Assembly (NCBI GenBank): GCA_043747835.1
Contig: JAYTOK010000051.1
Span: 58,374-122,373, forward strand
DNA: 64,000 nucleotides
Source: CADEED01 sp043747835
GTDB taxonomy: Bacteria > Pseudomonadota > Gammaproteobacteria > Steroidobacterales > Steroidobacteraceae
Direction of reading: 5' to 3'
Made by a program: the position numbers and the translations under genes. Positions 10,260 through 19,595 of the stretch are shown here, piece by piece. The number at the start of each line of letters is the position of its first letter. The stretch's first letter is position 1. Below the pieces are notes generated by a model. That model worked only from the letters and a program-made list of their open reading frames with translations, ran no database searches and was not told the origin of the DNA.

Positions 10260-11129
10260 TTAGGAAATAGGGCCTGACCCTATTTTCCGGAACTCGGCCG
10301 GCGTCATCCCGTACGCCTGCCGGAACGCCGCCGAAAAATGGCTATGGCTCGAAAACCCCAGATCCTGCGCAAGCCCCGACAGATCCGCGCGGTCCGGGAT
10401 CAGATCCAGCGCACGCGCGAGACGCAGCCGCAGGTGGTAGCGGTAGAGCGGCAGCCCCTCGACCTGCTGGAAAACCTGCGTCAGGTACACCGGCGAGCCG
10501 CGAATCTCTTTCGCAATCTCGCCGAGCGACCAGCGCCGCGACAGATCGCTCGCGAGCAACACCTTCACGCGCGCAACGAGCCGCCGGCGCGCGACGCTCG
10601 CCCCCGGCGCACGCGAAGTTCGCGGGCCGATCGCACGCGACACGAGCGAGAGTCCTTCCGCCTCGAGCGGTTCGATGCTGCCATTTCGCAGCGAGTGCTT
10701 GAGCATCATCACGAGCGCCTGCGCGCGCGCATCGATGCGCAGATGCTGATCGTTGAACGTGAGCGCACCGACGCTTTCGCAAACCCGGTTGGCCGGCGCA
10801 ATCTCGGACAACGTCGACGCGTCCACGGACAACACGAGGCTCGCATCGCCGCCCACCACGGGATGACTCACGCGATATCCCTGCCCTGCATTGAAGAACA
10901 GCACATGGTTCGCATCGGCGACCGCGAAATCGGTTCCCACGTGCCGCAAGTAAAGCCCGCGGTACGGAAACACGAAGTGCGTGTGCGACGCGCACTCTTC
11001 GCTGCTCCGATGCCGGCACGTGCCACGACAGTCGACGTGGCGCACGGCGACCGTGCCCGAATCGAGCAGGCGATCGACGGTGAATTCCTTTTCCGGCGAA
11101 TCGAGCGGGTTGGCGGCCGGCTGGGGCAT
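10260..11129 (-). CDS. AraC family transcriptional regulator
   Basis: About 289 residues from the ATG at 11129 (a TTG three codons earlier is possible). The C-terminal third (about 190-285) has two helix-turn-helix units of the AraC/XylS type: WSLGEIAKEIRGSPVYLTQV and LARALDLIPDRADLSGLAQD-LGFSSHSHFSAAFRQAYG with the PAEFR end. The N-terminal region is a cupin-like sensing domain. It starts 10 bases after the stop of the haloperoxidase-like gene on the same strand, so the two are probably co-transcribed. The last residues (IGSGPIS) and stop are encoded by REP-like sequence R2. Confidence 0.88.
   Translation of the reverse strand: MPQPAANPLDSPEKEFTVDRLLDSGTVAVRHVDCRGTCRHRSSEECASHTHFVFPYRGLYLRHVGTDFAVADANHVLFFNAGQGYRVSHPVVGGDASLVLSVDASTLSEIAPANRVCESVGALTFNDQHLRIDARAQALVMMLKHSLRNGSIEPLEAEGLSLVSRAIGPRTSRAPGASVARRRLVARVKVLLASDLSRRWSLGEIAKEIRGSPVYLTQVFQQVEGLPLYRYHLRLRLARALDLIPDRADLSGLAQDLGFSSHSHFSAAFRQAYGMTPAEFRKIGSGPIS
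10263..10288. repeat. REP-like palindrome R2 (imperfect)
   Basis: An imperfect inverted repeat, GGAAATAGGGCC versus GGTC-type arm, around a TGA centre, related to the other REP-like units through the ATAGGG...CCCTATTTTCC layout. It provides the 3' end of the AraC gene. Confidence 0.55.
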
Positions 11130-11139
11130 GCCGGCCAAG

Positions 11140-12318
11140 CTACTCGCTCTTCAGCACCTTCGCCACCGCGAGCGCCGCGACTTTATGTCCCATGTCGGCG
11201 CCGACTTCCGTCGAAAAGCGGTAGTGCACACCGTCGGCGATGCGCGCCTCGCTGACTTCCTTCTCGTAGTCGTCGAGGCTCGTCCACGAGCGCGTGAGCC
11301 CCTTGTCCATGTAACTCGTGCTCGAGAACTTCGGCACGGTTCCGCGGCCGATTTCCGCCTTGAGCACGGCGGCGACCGTCGCCGACACGATGCAGTGCGC
11401 GCACGGATACTCAGGATGCGGCGGCGTATCGATGAAGGGCGTCCACGACGGATCGCGCTCCGTCGCGTCGTTGCCGTCGAGGTCGCCGTTGCGGATCGCG
11501 GTGATCGGCCGCCAGAAGTTGTACGCGTACTTCGCATCGAACACCGCGATCAGCGAATCGTCGATCGCCTGGCTGACCGCGGCGTAGAGCCGCGCGTTGC
11601 GCACGAGGTCGCGACCGGGAGAATCCGCCACGTTGCGCACGACGGCGTAGTAGATAGGCGGCAGCGTCGCTTCCCAGAAACGCGCGGCGGCGGTCTGATC
11701 CGGCGAGCGCGTCTTGCTGGCCTTCGCGCCGAGTGCCTTGATCTCGTTGTAGTCGCGCGCCCAGCGCTCGCTCGCGAGGGCCGGCGGCGGCCCGGGCCGG
11801 AACTGCGCGGCGTTCGTCATGAGCCACGGCTTGCGTTGCGGCCAGGTCAACGCCGCGGGCAACGTCGTCAGAACGTACACACCAGCGCTCGTGGCGGGAC
11901 GATAGGACTCCGGGCCCATCGCCATCGCACCGTCGTCCGCGCGTCGCGTGAACACCGCGCGCGCGGCCGCCTCGCCGGCCGCGACGCCCGCATCCCGCGC
12001 GGCGCCCGGGGCGATCTTCGCGAGTGAGTGCTCGTACATCTTCTCGAGCGCGGAGGACTGCGTTGGCAGGACCTTCAGCAGCACGGTTCGACTGGCCGCA
12101 GCGACAGCGGCGTCCGCGGAAGTCTTCTCGGACTTCGAGACGGCCTCGTACACCGCGGTGTGCAGCAGCGCGAGCATGCGATTCGCGGCCGGCGGCCCCG
12201 CGATCTTCTCGAGGGCGATGAGCGCGCACGCGTTCTCGTTCCATTCGGTGACGGGGTCCGCGAACGCCGGGAGCGCCAGAGTCGCGGTCAGTAGTAACGA
12301 CAGCGTGATCCTTTTCAT
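11140..12318 (-). CDS. Exported vanadium-haloperoxidase/PAP2-type protein
   Basis: 392 residues with a signal peptide (cleavage near AFA-DP, residue 21). It matches the bacterial vanadium-dependent haloperoxidase-like branch of the PAP2 superfamily: KYAYNFWRPITAIRNGD (Lys263, Arg270), EYPCAHCIVSA (His308) and ARIADGVHYRFSTEVG (Arg359, His365), the three oxyanion-binding motifs in order. Members either oxidise halides with vanadate or hydrolyse phosphate esters; sequence alone does not separate these. The Cys residues flanking His308 replace the usual Ser/Gly positions. The AraC gene follows 10 bp downstream. Confidence 0.82.
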   Translation of the reverse strand: MKRITLSLLLTATLALPAFADPVTEWNENACALIALEKIAGPPAANRMLALLHTAVYEAVSKSEKTSADAAVAAASRTVLLKVLPTQSSALEKMYEHSLAKIAPGAARDAGVAAGEAAARAVFTRRADDGAMAMGPESYRPATSAGVYVLTTLPAALTWPQRKPWLMTNAAQFRPGPPPALASERWARDYNEIKALGAKASKTRSPDQTAAARFWEATLPPIYYAVVRNVADSPGRDLVRNARLYAAVSQAIDDSLIAVFDAKYAYNFWRPITAIRNGDLDGNDATERDPSWTPFIDTPPHPEYPCAHCIVSATVAAVLKAEIGRGTVPKFSSTSYMDKGLTRSWTSLDDYEKEVSEARIADGVHYRFSTEVGADMGHKVAALAVAKVLKSE

Positions 12319-12468
12319 GGCGGTGAGTTTCTACCCCGTTTCGCCGCACCGCTAGTCGAGCGAATCCACTCGCCCCGGCGCAATCCGGGATCGGGCGCGG
12401 AGAAAACGGCAACTCTTCGGAAAGTTATCTGTCGTAGAGTCGCGCTCCCCAAAAAGTCGAACGAAAAG

Positions 12469-14517
12469 ATGCACCTGAACCGGCTCGGCGCCGTGACGGC
12501 CCTGTTGATTCTCATGAACCCCGCTTTCTCGCAGTCACCCGCGGCGTCCGCGGGTTCCGATCGCGTGGTCTACGACGCCGCGTTTTATGCGGCCTTCTCT
12601 CCGCGCACCGCGCTCGACATGATCGGGCAGACGCCCGGGTTCGTGCTCAATGCGCCGCAGGAAGACGAGCGGCGCGGATTCGCGGGCGCGGTGGGCAACG
12701 TGCTCATCGACGGCGAACGTCTGTCGGCGAAGAGCCAGTCGCTGCGGGACGTGCTCGAGCGGGTGCCGGCGACCGATGTCGTGCGCATCGAAATCCTGCG
12801 CGGCGCGGAAGTGGCCGGCGACGCGTCGAATGCGACCGTGCTCGCGAACGTCGTGCGCACGCGCGCGTCCGGCAGCGGCACCTGGGAAGCGGGCTCCGAG
12901 CTCAGCAACCAGCATTCCGCCGCGCCGTACGGGCGCTTCGGCTGGAGCGGCCGCAACGACAGCGTCGACTATTCGATCGGCGCGAACATGTACCACCACG
13001 ATCACGCCGCCTCGAGCGTGCGCGAGTTGCGCGATGGCGTGGGCAACGTGATCGCGAACCGGCGCGGGAACAACCCGCACGCGGAAGGAACGTTTGCGCT
13101 GAACGGTCAGACGTCGATTCCCGCGGGAGACGGCAAGCTCGTGCTCACGGGCCAAGCGCAGTCGACTAACTACAAAGAACGGTTCACGCAACGCGCCACC
13201 GCGCCTGGCGGCGCGCAGCTCGAGAACGAAATCGCGCCGTACGAGGAAACGACCCGCACGGGCGAGATCGGCCTCACCTGGCAGCGACCGATCGGCGACT
13301 GGAGCATGCAGCTCGTCGGGCTCGCGACGCGCAAGAAGAATTCGAGCGACGCGCTCTACATCCACTTCGACGCGGCCGACGTGCAGGACGTAGCGTTCGA
13401 TCAGCGGCTGAAGCGCGACAGCGGCGAGACCATCGCGCGCGGCACATTCACGCTGCCGCTCTCGCGCGGGCAGTTCGAGTGGGGCGGTGAAGTCGCGTTC
13501 AACACGCTCGACGGTGAGCTTTCGCTGACGGAAGACGCGGGCGCGGGGCCCGTCGACGTGTCGGTACCGAACGCGAACCTGAGCGTCGAGGAGAATCGCG
13601 CGGAGGCATTCGCGAGTCACGCGTGGCGGCTCGATGAGCGCTGGTCGCTGGATTCGCGGCTCGCGGTAGAGACGTCGCGGCTCGAGTTCTCCGGCGACAC
13701 CGAGCAGTCGGTTTCGCTGACGTATCTGAAACCGCGCGTTCAGCTCACGCGGAAGCTGGGCAAGCACCAGGTGCAGGCGCGCGTGTTTCGCGACGTCGGG
13801 CAGCTCGATTTCAACGACTTCGTGTCGAGCGCGCAGCTCGTCGACGACTTCATCCAGGGCGGCAACCCGGATCTGCGGCCGCAGACGAACTGGGCGACGG
13901 AGCTCGAAGCGGACATGCGCTTCACCGAAGACATGGCGCTGCGCGTGCGGTTGTTCAAGCATTTTCTCGATGACGTCGAAGACACCGTGCCCGTGGGGCC
14001 ACCGGGCAATCCGTTCGACGCGCCGGGAAACATCGGCGCGGGGCATGTGATCGGCGCCGAAGTTGCGCTGCGCGTGCCGCTGAAGCCCGTGCTGCCCGGC
14101 GGAACGTTGAGCATCAATGGAACGTGGAGCGACAGCCGCGTGCGCGACCCGTTGACGGACCGCGATCGCGAGATCGGCGATTCGGTGGCGGAGCAGATCG
14201 AAGTCGAGCTGCGGCAGGATCTGAATGCCGCGAAGGTGGCTTGGGGACTGACGTACGTCGCGAGCAGCGGGAATACGAACTACCGTATCGACGAGATCGA
14301 CCGCTTTCGCGAACTGCAGCGCGTCGACGCGTTCATCGAGACGACCGCGATCGAGGGCTTCAAGCTGAAACTCATCGCGTACAACGCACTGTCGGATACG
14401 GAAGAGCGGCTGCGGCTGTTCTATGCGCCGGATCGACGCGGCGTTCTCGCGTCGTCGGAGGCGGGAAACTTTCGTCCGGGGACGTGGTGGTTGTTGACGC
14501 TGTCCAGCAGCTTCTAG
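12469..14517 (+). CDS. TonB-dependent outer-membrane receptor
   Basis: 682 residues. A signal peptide (cleavage near AFS-QS) is followed by a plug domain (about 45-150) containing LDMIGQTPGF, VLIDGERLSAKSQSL and RVPATDVVRIEILRGAE, then a long beta-barrel rich in alternating aromatic strands ending with a C-terminal Phe (LLTLSSSF), the outer-membrane insertion signal. It probably imports a nutrient using TonB energy; the substrate is unknown. It is divergent from the haloperoxidase-like gene across a 150-bp gap. The stop TAG overlaps the first bases of palindrome R3. Confidence 0.87.
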   Translation: MHLNRLGAVTALLILMNPAFSQSPAASAGSDRVVYDAAFYAAFSPRTALDMIGQTPGFVLNAPQEDERRGFAGAVGNVLIDGERLSAKSQSLRDVLERVPATDVVRIEILRGAEVAGDASNATVLANVVRTRASGSGTWEAGSELSNQHSAAPYGRFGWSGRNDSVDYSIGANMYHHDHAASSVRELRDGVGNVIANRRGNNPHAEGTFALNGQTSIPAGDGKLVLTGQAQSTNYKERFTQRATAPGGAQLENEIAPYEETTRTGEIGLTWQRPIGDWSMQLVGLATRKKNSSDALYIHFDAADVQDVAFDQRLKRDSGETIARGTFTLPLSRGQFEWGGEVAFNTLDGELSLTEDAGAGPVDVSVPNANLSVEENRAEAFASHAWRLDERWSLDSRLAVETSRLEFSGDTEQSVSLTYLKPRVQLTRKLGKHQVQARVFRDVGQLDFNDFVSSAQLVDDFIQGGNPDLRPQTNWATELEADMRFTEDMALRVRLFKHFLDDVEDTVPVGPPGNPFDAPGNIGAGHVIGAEVALRVPLKPVLPGGTLSINGTWSDSRVRDPLTDRDREIGDSVAEQIEVELRQDLNAAKVAWGLTYVASSGNTNYRIDEIDRFRELQRVDAFIETTAIEGFKLKLIAYNALSDTEERLRLFYAPDRRGVLASSEAGNFRPGTWWLLTLSSSF

Positions 14518-14561
14518 GGGTCTGGCTCTATTTTCGTCTTCTAAAATGGGGCCAGACCCCT
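14516..14561. repeat. REP-like palindrome R3
   Basis: Arms of 19 bp (14516-14534 and 14543-14561), with two differences that would still pair as G-U in RNA, around an 8-nt loop. The arm motif is AGGGGTCTGG...CTATTTT. It begins inside the stop codon of the TonB receptor. Confidence 0.8.
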
Positions 14562-14609
14562 TGCCCGACGACGCGTCGTCGCCCGTGACTTGAATGGTAG
14601 GACTAGCCA

Positions 14610-15131
14610 ATGCTCAAACAAGCTTTCGTCGCCGCAACCGCGTCTCTCGTGGTCGGCGCCGCATACACCGCCGAACCCGCAACGACCTGGCCACTCAAAC
14701 TACCGGCGCCGGGCGGCGAGGCCATCCTCCCCGACGCCGGGGCGAAGCACAGCCATGACAACTGGCGCTACGCATCGGTACGCCGCGTCGACGACATGCT
14801 CTACGTCTCCGGCGTCATCGTGTATCGCGGGGACGGCGAGGGAAATGACGTCGCGGCTTTCAAACTGCAGACGCGCCGCGCGCTCGAGCGGCTGCGAAAG
14901 AACCTGGAAGCGGCGGGCTCGGACTTCCAGCACGTGGTCATGATCAACAGCTTCCACGTCTGGCAAGGGCCGGACTTCGCCGGCACGCGCGACGAGCAGT
15001 TCCAGGCGTTCGAGGATGTGATCGGCGAGTTCATGAAGGCGCCGTACCCGGCGTGGACGGCGGTTGGCACGACGGGGTTGCTGGGCAACCGGGGGATCGT
15101 GGAAGTGCAGCTGATCGCGAAGGTTAGATAG
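14610..15131 (+). CDS. Exported RidA/YjgF-family protein
   Basis: 173 residues: a signal peptide (cleavage near AYT-AE) followed by a RidA-like domain, with DDMLYVSGVIVY, TRRALERLRKNLEAAGSDF and a later VGTTGLLGNRGIVEVQLIA matching the trimeric fold. Cytosolic RidA deaminates enamine/imine intermediates; exported homologues are common but poorly characterised, and the key Arg of true RidA is replaced here by GNRGIVEVQ context, which still holds an Arg. It follows the TonB receptor on the same strand, separated by palindrome R3. Confidence 0.75.
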   Translation: MLKQAFVAATASLVVGAAYTAEPATTWPLKLPAPGGEAILPDAGAKHSHDNWRYASVRRVDDMLYVSGVIVYRGDGEGNDVAAFKLQTRRALERLRKNLEAAGSDFQHVVMINSFHVWQGPDFAGTRDEQFQAFEDVIGEFMKAPYPAWTAVGTTGLLGNRGIVEVQLIAKVR

Positions 15132-15142
15132 ATGGCGGAGAC

Positions 15143-15186
15143 GGGGACAGGCACTATTTTCGCGGGCGAAAATGGAGCCAGTCCCT
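15143..15186. repeat. REP-like palindrome R4
   Basis: Arms 15143-15163 and 15166-15186 pair with about four mismatches around GG; the motif is GGGGACAGGCACTATTTTCG. It lies between two convergent stop codons. Confidence 0.75.
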
Positions 15187-15195
15187 TTACCACGT

Positions 15196-18174
15196 TCAAT
15201 CACGCCGGCTCGCCTCCACATCCTCACCGAAGTATCCCGTGAACCCCATCACCTTGCCCGACGCGTCGCGTACGAACGTGATCCAGCCCAGGAAGCGCGG
15301 CACATGGAACGCCAGCCCTTCGATGAGCTCCATCTCGGCATCCTCGCCTCTCACGACTGCGAAGAGCTTGCCGTCGCGGAGCGTCACGGTCACGGGCGGG
15401 CCGGGATTCAGTTGATAGTTGCCCGCGAGCTTCGCGAGTAGTTCGGGATCTCCCTTCGCGCCCGAAGGTGTCTTGAGCTGCCGGCCTTGCGCGCGCGCCG
15501 GCGCGTCGCCGGGCAACACGAACGCTTCGTCGAACTTCCAGCTCTGATCGAACATCCCCGACACGACGCGGGTCCGTTCGGGCGCGGCGCTGACCTTGGA
15601 CGGCGGCACGTGACCGTCGTCGATGAAGAAGTCCCACTCCTTCAGTTGATAGGGGTTCGGCGCGGCGTACCCGAGACCGTAGCTCGACGTGCCAGCGGAG
15701 ATCCAGACGTAGCGCGCCGGGTTGCGCGGGTTCGGGTAGAGCAACTGCACGCCGGAATTCGGCGCCACATACGCCCTGCCGCCAATCGTGATCGTATCGC
15801 CGCTTATCTTCAGCGGCAGCTTCGACGCGAGCATTGCCGTCACGCGGTTCGCCTCCGCGCCGCCGACGAGGATCAGCGAATACTTCGCGATGTCGGTGTC
15901 CGAGATTTCCGTGTCGAGGAAATAGCGCGGCGGGTACTTCTGCCATTGCTTCCAGCCGTACGCAAATTCCTCCGCGCGCATCCGGACGATCTCGCGCATA
16001 CGCGCGTCTTTCGAAGTCGTGCCGACGACGACGGCGAACGGCGTGTTGTAGAAATCGTTGATGCTGCCGGGAAGCTGCCGCGCCTTGCGCAAGGCCGCGT
16101 GCTTATAAGCCGCGTCCGTGAGCCGCAGCTCACCGTCAACAACCCGCCTCTCGCTCGAAACCCCATTCCAGACGACCTTGACCGGATGCGCCGCATCGAT
16201 CAGCGCGGTCGGCGACAGCACGACATCCACCACGTTCTGCGTATCGAGCCGGATGACATTGCGATCCACGACTTCCGCGTCCACGGTCATGAACTCGAGC
16301 GGCCGGGCGCGTTGCTCGATGCGTACCCAATACGCCGACGCATTTCTCAGCTCCGCGGAGCGGATTCGCACGTGCCGCGGATTCGCATCTCGCTCATGCG
16401 CCAGGAAGAACTCCGCGTTCATGAGCGGATTGCTCCACGACAGCGCTTCGTGGGCCTTGCCGGGATATTCCTGATAACGCACGTCATAACCCCAGCGCTG
16501 CAGCATGCGCACGCCCCATCGCGACCAGTCGACGTTCACGGCCTGATCGACATCGCCGTGGTGAACGAACATCGGCATGTTGTTGAGCGACTCCGCCTGC
16601 ACCCAACTGCTGTCGCGTTCCTTGAGGAAGCGCTCGATCGGCGTGAGCTTCGCGAGATCCTCCTCCGACATCTCGGAGTGATAGTCGACGCCACCGAACA
16701 CCGGCGCGATCGCGGCGAACAACTGCGGGTGACGAGTCGCGACATTCCACGTGCCCCACCCACCCATCGAATCGCCCGTGAGGTAGACACGGTCGTCGTC
16801 GACGGCGAGCAATCGCCTGGCCTCGTCGAGGCAGCGAATCACGTCCGCATCGCCGAACGAGCTGTACTGCGTATTGCCGCGGCCGTGCGGCTCGATGTAG
16901 ATGAACTCGCGATTGCCGGAGAACGAAAAGCCCACGCCGGAATGCCGGCTGTCCGCGCTCCACCAGCGCACGTAAGTCGGGTTCGCGGGATTGAAGCCGT
17001 GGAGCTGCAGGATCGTCGGCCACTTCCTGGTGGCGTCGTACGCGGCCGGTAGATAGGCACGGCAGTACTGCGGCGTGTCGTCCGTCGCGTCACGCCACGC
17101 GAGGCGCACGAACCCGCCCGCCCGCACGCGTCCGGCCTTCCCCGCGCGCTCGAGCATGAGCTCGTCGAACTCCATGAGCGGCGAGTGGATCTTCGGCCAG
17201 GGATTGCCCGTGGCCTCGGCCAGCTTCACGCCGAGCCGGTCGTCGACCATCTCGGCGAGCATCTTCAATGTGAAACCTTCGGGCTTCGCGCCATCGGCCG
17301 CGGCGGCTTCCTTCGCGAGCTCGCGCGCCTTCGCGAGCGAATCGCCCTTGAACCACTGCAGCCAGGTCGTGAAGCGCAGCCCGCGCGCGTCGAGCGTGCT
17401 CACGCGAACTTCGTAAGGTCCCTCCGGCCAGCCCTTGGCATCGACAATGGCGAGATCGCCGCGCGCCGCGCTCTTCGTGAACTTGAGCTCGCCACCGGGC
17501 CGCAGCACCTCCACCAACACCGGCGCAGCTCCCGCGCGCTCCTTCGTCGCGTCCGTTCGTACGCTGAACAGCTCGGGGTGCATTTCGATGACGGAGGGCG
17601 CGATTTCGTAGCGGCGCGAGAGCGTTGCACCCGCTTCCAGCACGCGCATCGCGACGTTGCTGGTCGCGCCGGCCTTGACGAGCAGCGCGTTGTCACCCGC
17701 CTGGAAGTCGACGTCCAACTGGTCTTCATCGGGCAGGATCTCGCGACGTCCGTCGCGTGCGAGGATGAGCTTGCCGTTGAGCCAGACGCGGACGCCGTCG
17801 TTCGATCCGACGGAGACGCGCGCCTTGCCGGCTTTCTCGCGCGCGATCGTCGCGAATGCGTACGCAACCTGGCCGTCCTGCGCGTCGCCGAAGCCTAACC
17901 AGTCGCCCCAACTGTCCGTGCGGCGCCAGCTCGTGGCAATGCCCTTCGCGACTTTCTGCGCCGCCCCGTCCGTGGGACGCATGTCCGCTTCGCCGCCGAT
18001 GCACTCGGTCGGCAGGTCACAGGCGATCGGTCCCGTGACGAGCCAACGTTTCAGGTAGTCAGTGCTGCCCCTTTGCCAGGGCTGGCGCATCTCGTCTTTC
18101 AAACCGGCGGCGAAAACAGGCAGGCATATGCCCACCGCCAAGGCCGCGAGCACCAGTCGATGCAAATTTTTCAT
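15196..18174 (-). CDS. Large secreted alpha/beta-hydrolase (prolyl-oligopeptidase-like)
   Basis: 992 residues. A signal peptide (cleavage near VFA-AG) precedes a carbohydrate-binding-like beta-sandwich region (about 30-330; DGVRVWLNGKLIL is typical of such modules). The alpha/beta hydrolase core (about 350-610) has the nucleophile elbow TGDSMGGWGTW (Ser near 471), Asp in HHGDVDQAVN and His in PGKAHEAL, so the triad is complete. The C-terminal segment (about 900-985) resembles DUF3471 lipocalin-like tails (LAKLAGNYQLNPG). It probably hydrolyses an extracellular ester or peptide; the substrate is unknown. It is divergent from the MFS transporter with a 14-bp palindrome between them, suggesting shared control. 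Confidence 0.82.
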   Translation of the reverse strand: MKNLHRLVLAALAVGICLPVFAAGLKDEMRQPWQRGSTDYLKRWLVTGPIACDLPTECIGGEADMRPTDGAAQKVAKGIATSWRRTDSWGDWLGFGDAQDGQVAYAFATIAREKAGKARVSVGSNDGVRVWLNGKLILARDGRREILPDEDQLDVDFQAGDNALLVKAGATSNVAMRVLEAGATLSRRYEIAPSVIEMHPELFSVRTDATKERAGAAPVLVEVLRPGGELKFTKSAARGDLAIVDAKGWPEGPYEVRVSTLDARGLRFTTWLQWFKGDSLAKARELAKEAAAADGAKPEGFTLKMLAEMVDDRLGVKLAEATGNPWPKIHSPLMEFDELMLERAGKAGRVRAGGFVRLAWRDATDDTPQYCRAYLPAAYDATRKWPTILQLHGFNPANPTYVRWWSADSRHSGVGFSFSGNREFIYIEPHGRGNTQYSSFGDADVIRCLDEARRLLAVDDDRVYLTGDSMGGWGTWNVATRHPQLFAAIAPVFGGVDYHSEMSEEDLAKLTPIERFLKERDSSWVQAESLNNMPMFVHHGDVDQAVNVDWSRWGVRMLQRWGYDVRYQEYPGKAHEALSWSNPLMNAEFFLAHERDANPRHVRIRSAELRNASAYWVRIEQRARPLEFMTVDAEVVDRNVIRLDTQNVVDVVLSPTALIDAAHPVKVVWNGVSSERRVVDGELRLTDAAYKHAALRKARQLPGSINDFYNTPFAVVVGTTSKDARMREIVRMRAEEFAYGWKQWQKYPPRYFLDTEISDTDIAKYSLILVGGAEANRVTAMLASKLPLKISGDTITIGGRAYVAPNSGVQLLYPNPRNPARYVWISAGTSSYGLGYAAPNPYQLKEWDFFIDDGHVPPSKVSAAPERTRVVSGMFDQSWKFDEAFVLPGDAPARAQGRQLKTPSGAKGDPELLAKLAGNYQLNPGPPVTVTLRDGKLFAVVRGEDAEMELIEGLAFHVPRFLGWITFVRDASGKVMGFTGYFGEDVEASRRD

Positions 18175-18200
18175 GTTTTTTCCCGGGGCGTGCGACGCCG

Positions 18201-18214
18201 GCGACTATAGTCGC
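18201..18214. promoter_or_regulatory. 14-bp palindrome in a divergent promoter region
   Basis: GCGACTATAGTCGC is perfectly symmetric and places a TATAGT hexamer on both strands, so it can act as a shared, symmetric -10 element or as an operator. It lies 26 bp before the hydrolase ATG and 97 bp before the MFS ATG. No convincing -35 box is seen on either side. Confidence 0.4.
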
Positions 18215-18311
18215 GAATTGAGACGGTTGGCGACGGGAATGGGTTGCATGTCCTCGCGGCGCTGAAGCGCGGGACTCGCCCGCGACCGGCGCAATCGATC
18301 ATTGAGAGGCG

Positions 18312-19595
18312 ATGTGTTCAAATCCTTCCGACGTCCGGGGGGATTCATTGCAGCCGACACATGCCCGCTACCGGGTCGTCGCCTTCATGGTGACGCTCGC
18401 GATGGTGACCTACCTCGATCGCGCCTGCATCGGCGCGATGGCCTCTTCGATCCGCCGCGATTTCGGATTGAGCGAGAGCCAGATGGGCTGGGTGTTCTTC
18501 TCGTTCATCCTCGCGTACGCGATCTTCGAAATCCCCACCGCGCACTGGGCCGACAAGCGCGGCGCGAAGTCGGTGCTCACTCGCATCGTGAGCTGGTGGT
18601 CCGTGTTCACTTTATTGACTGCCGGCGCGTGGAACTACACGTCGCTAATCGTGATGCGGTTCCTGTTCGGCGCGGGCGAAGCCGGCGCGTTTCCCTGCGT
18701 CGCGCGCGTGATGTCGCGCTGGGTACCGTTTCGCGAGCGCGGGACCGCGAAAGGGATTTTCTTCGCGGGCGCGTATGTGTCTGGCGCGCTAACGACTATG
18801 GTCGTCAACGCGCTGCTGCCGTTTTTCACGTGGCGGGAGATCCTGCTCGGGTTTGGACTGGTCGGTTTCGTGTGGGTGGCGGCCTGGCAGCGGTGGTTTC
18901 GAGATGAACCGACGGATCACCCCGCAGCGAACGAGGCCGAGCGCGCGCTGATCGTCGCGGACCGTCCGCCCGAGCGCCAGCAACCGCACGGCTGGCCGTA
19001 CTGGCGCAACTTGTTGAAGCAGCGGAACGTGCGGCTGCTGTGCCTGCTCTACATGCCGAACTGCGCAACTTTCTATTTCTGCATCACCTGGCTGCCTACC
19101 TACCTCGAAGAGCATCACGGCTTCGAGAAGACGCAGCTCGGGTTACTTGCAGCGCTGCCGTTGATCCTGAGCGTCGGCACGCAGTTCTTCGGCGGCTTCT
19201 GGTCGGACAAGTTCACGAAGCGGTACGGCGTGACGATCGGACGGCGCGCGCCGGGAGTCGTGGGGTATTCGCTGGCCGCCGTGTTCATCACCGTCGCGAT
19301 CCTGTCCAACCACGCGATGGTCGCGGCGGTGTGCATCGCGCTGGCGGCGGCGAGCTGCATGCTGACGACCGCGCCGGCGTGGAGCACGTGCGTCGACATC
19401 GGCGGGGAGCAGTCAGCGACCGTGGCCGCGACGATGAACACGTCGGGGCAGATCGCGGCGATGACCGTGGCGCCGGTGGCGGGGTACTCGGTGGAGTTGT
19501 TAGGGAGCTGGAACGCGCCGTTCTGGCTGCTGGCGGCGTTGTTCGTGATGGGCGCGGTGTGCTGGGCATTCGTGGAGCCCGAGAAGCCGGTGTAA
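18312..19595 (+). CDS. MFS transporter, ACS (anion:cation symporter)-like
   Basis: 427 residues with about 12 membrane helices. Features of the MFS ACS family (hexuronate, galactarate and sialate-type transporters): TYLDRACIGAM in helix 1, AHWADKRGAK loop after helix 2 and RFLFGAGEAGAFPCVARVM, a signature of this branch. It likely imports an organic anion, possibly a product of polysaccharide or ester breakdown by the divergent hydrolase. GAGAGG precedes the ATG by 2-8 bases. The stop TAA overlaps palindrome R5. Confidence 0.88.
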   Translation: MCSNPSDVRGDSLQPTHARYRVVAFMVTLAMVTYLDRACIGAMASSIRRDFGLSESQMGWVFFSFILAYAIFEIPTAHWADKRGAKSVLTRIVSWWSVFTLLTAGAWNYTSLIVMRFLFGAGEAGAFPCVARVMSRWVPFRERGTAKGIFFAGAYVSGALTTMVVNALLPFFTWREILLGFGLVGFVWVAAWQRWFRDEPTDHPAANEAERALIVADRPPERQQPHGWPYWRNLLKQRNVRLLCLLYMPNCATFYFCITWLPTYLEEHHGFEKTQLGLLAALPLILSVGTQFFGGFWSDKFTKRYGVTIGRRAPGVVGYSLAAVFITVAILSNHAMVAAVCIALAAASCMLTTAPAWSTCVDIGGEQSATVAATMNTSGQIAAMTVAPVAGYSVELLGSWNAPFWLLAALFVMGAVCWAFVEPEKPV

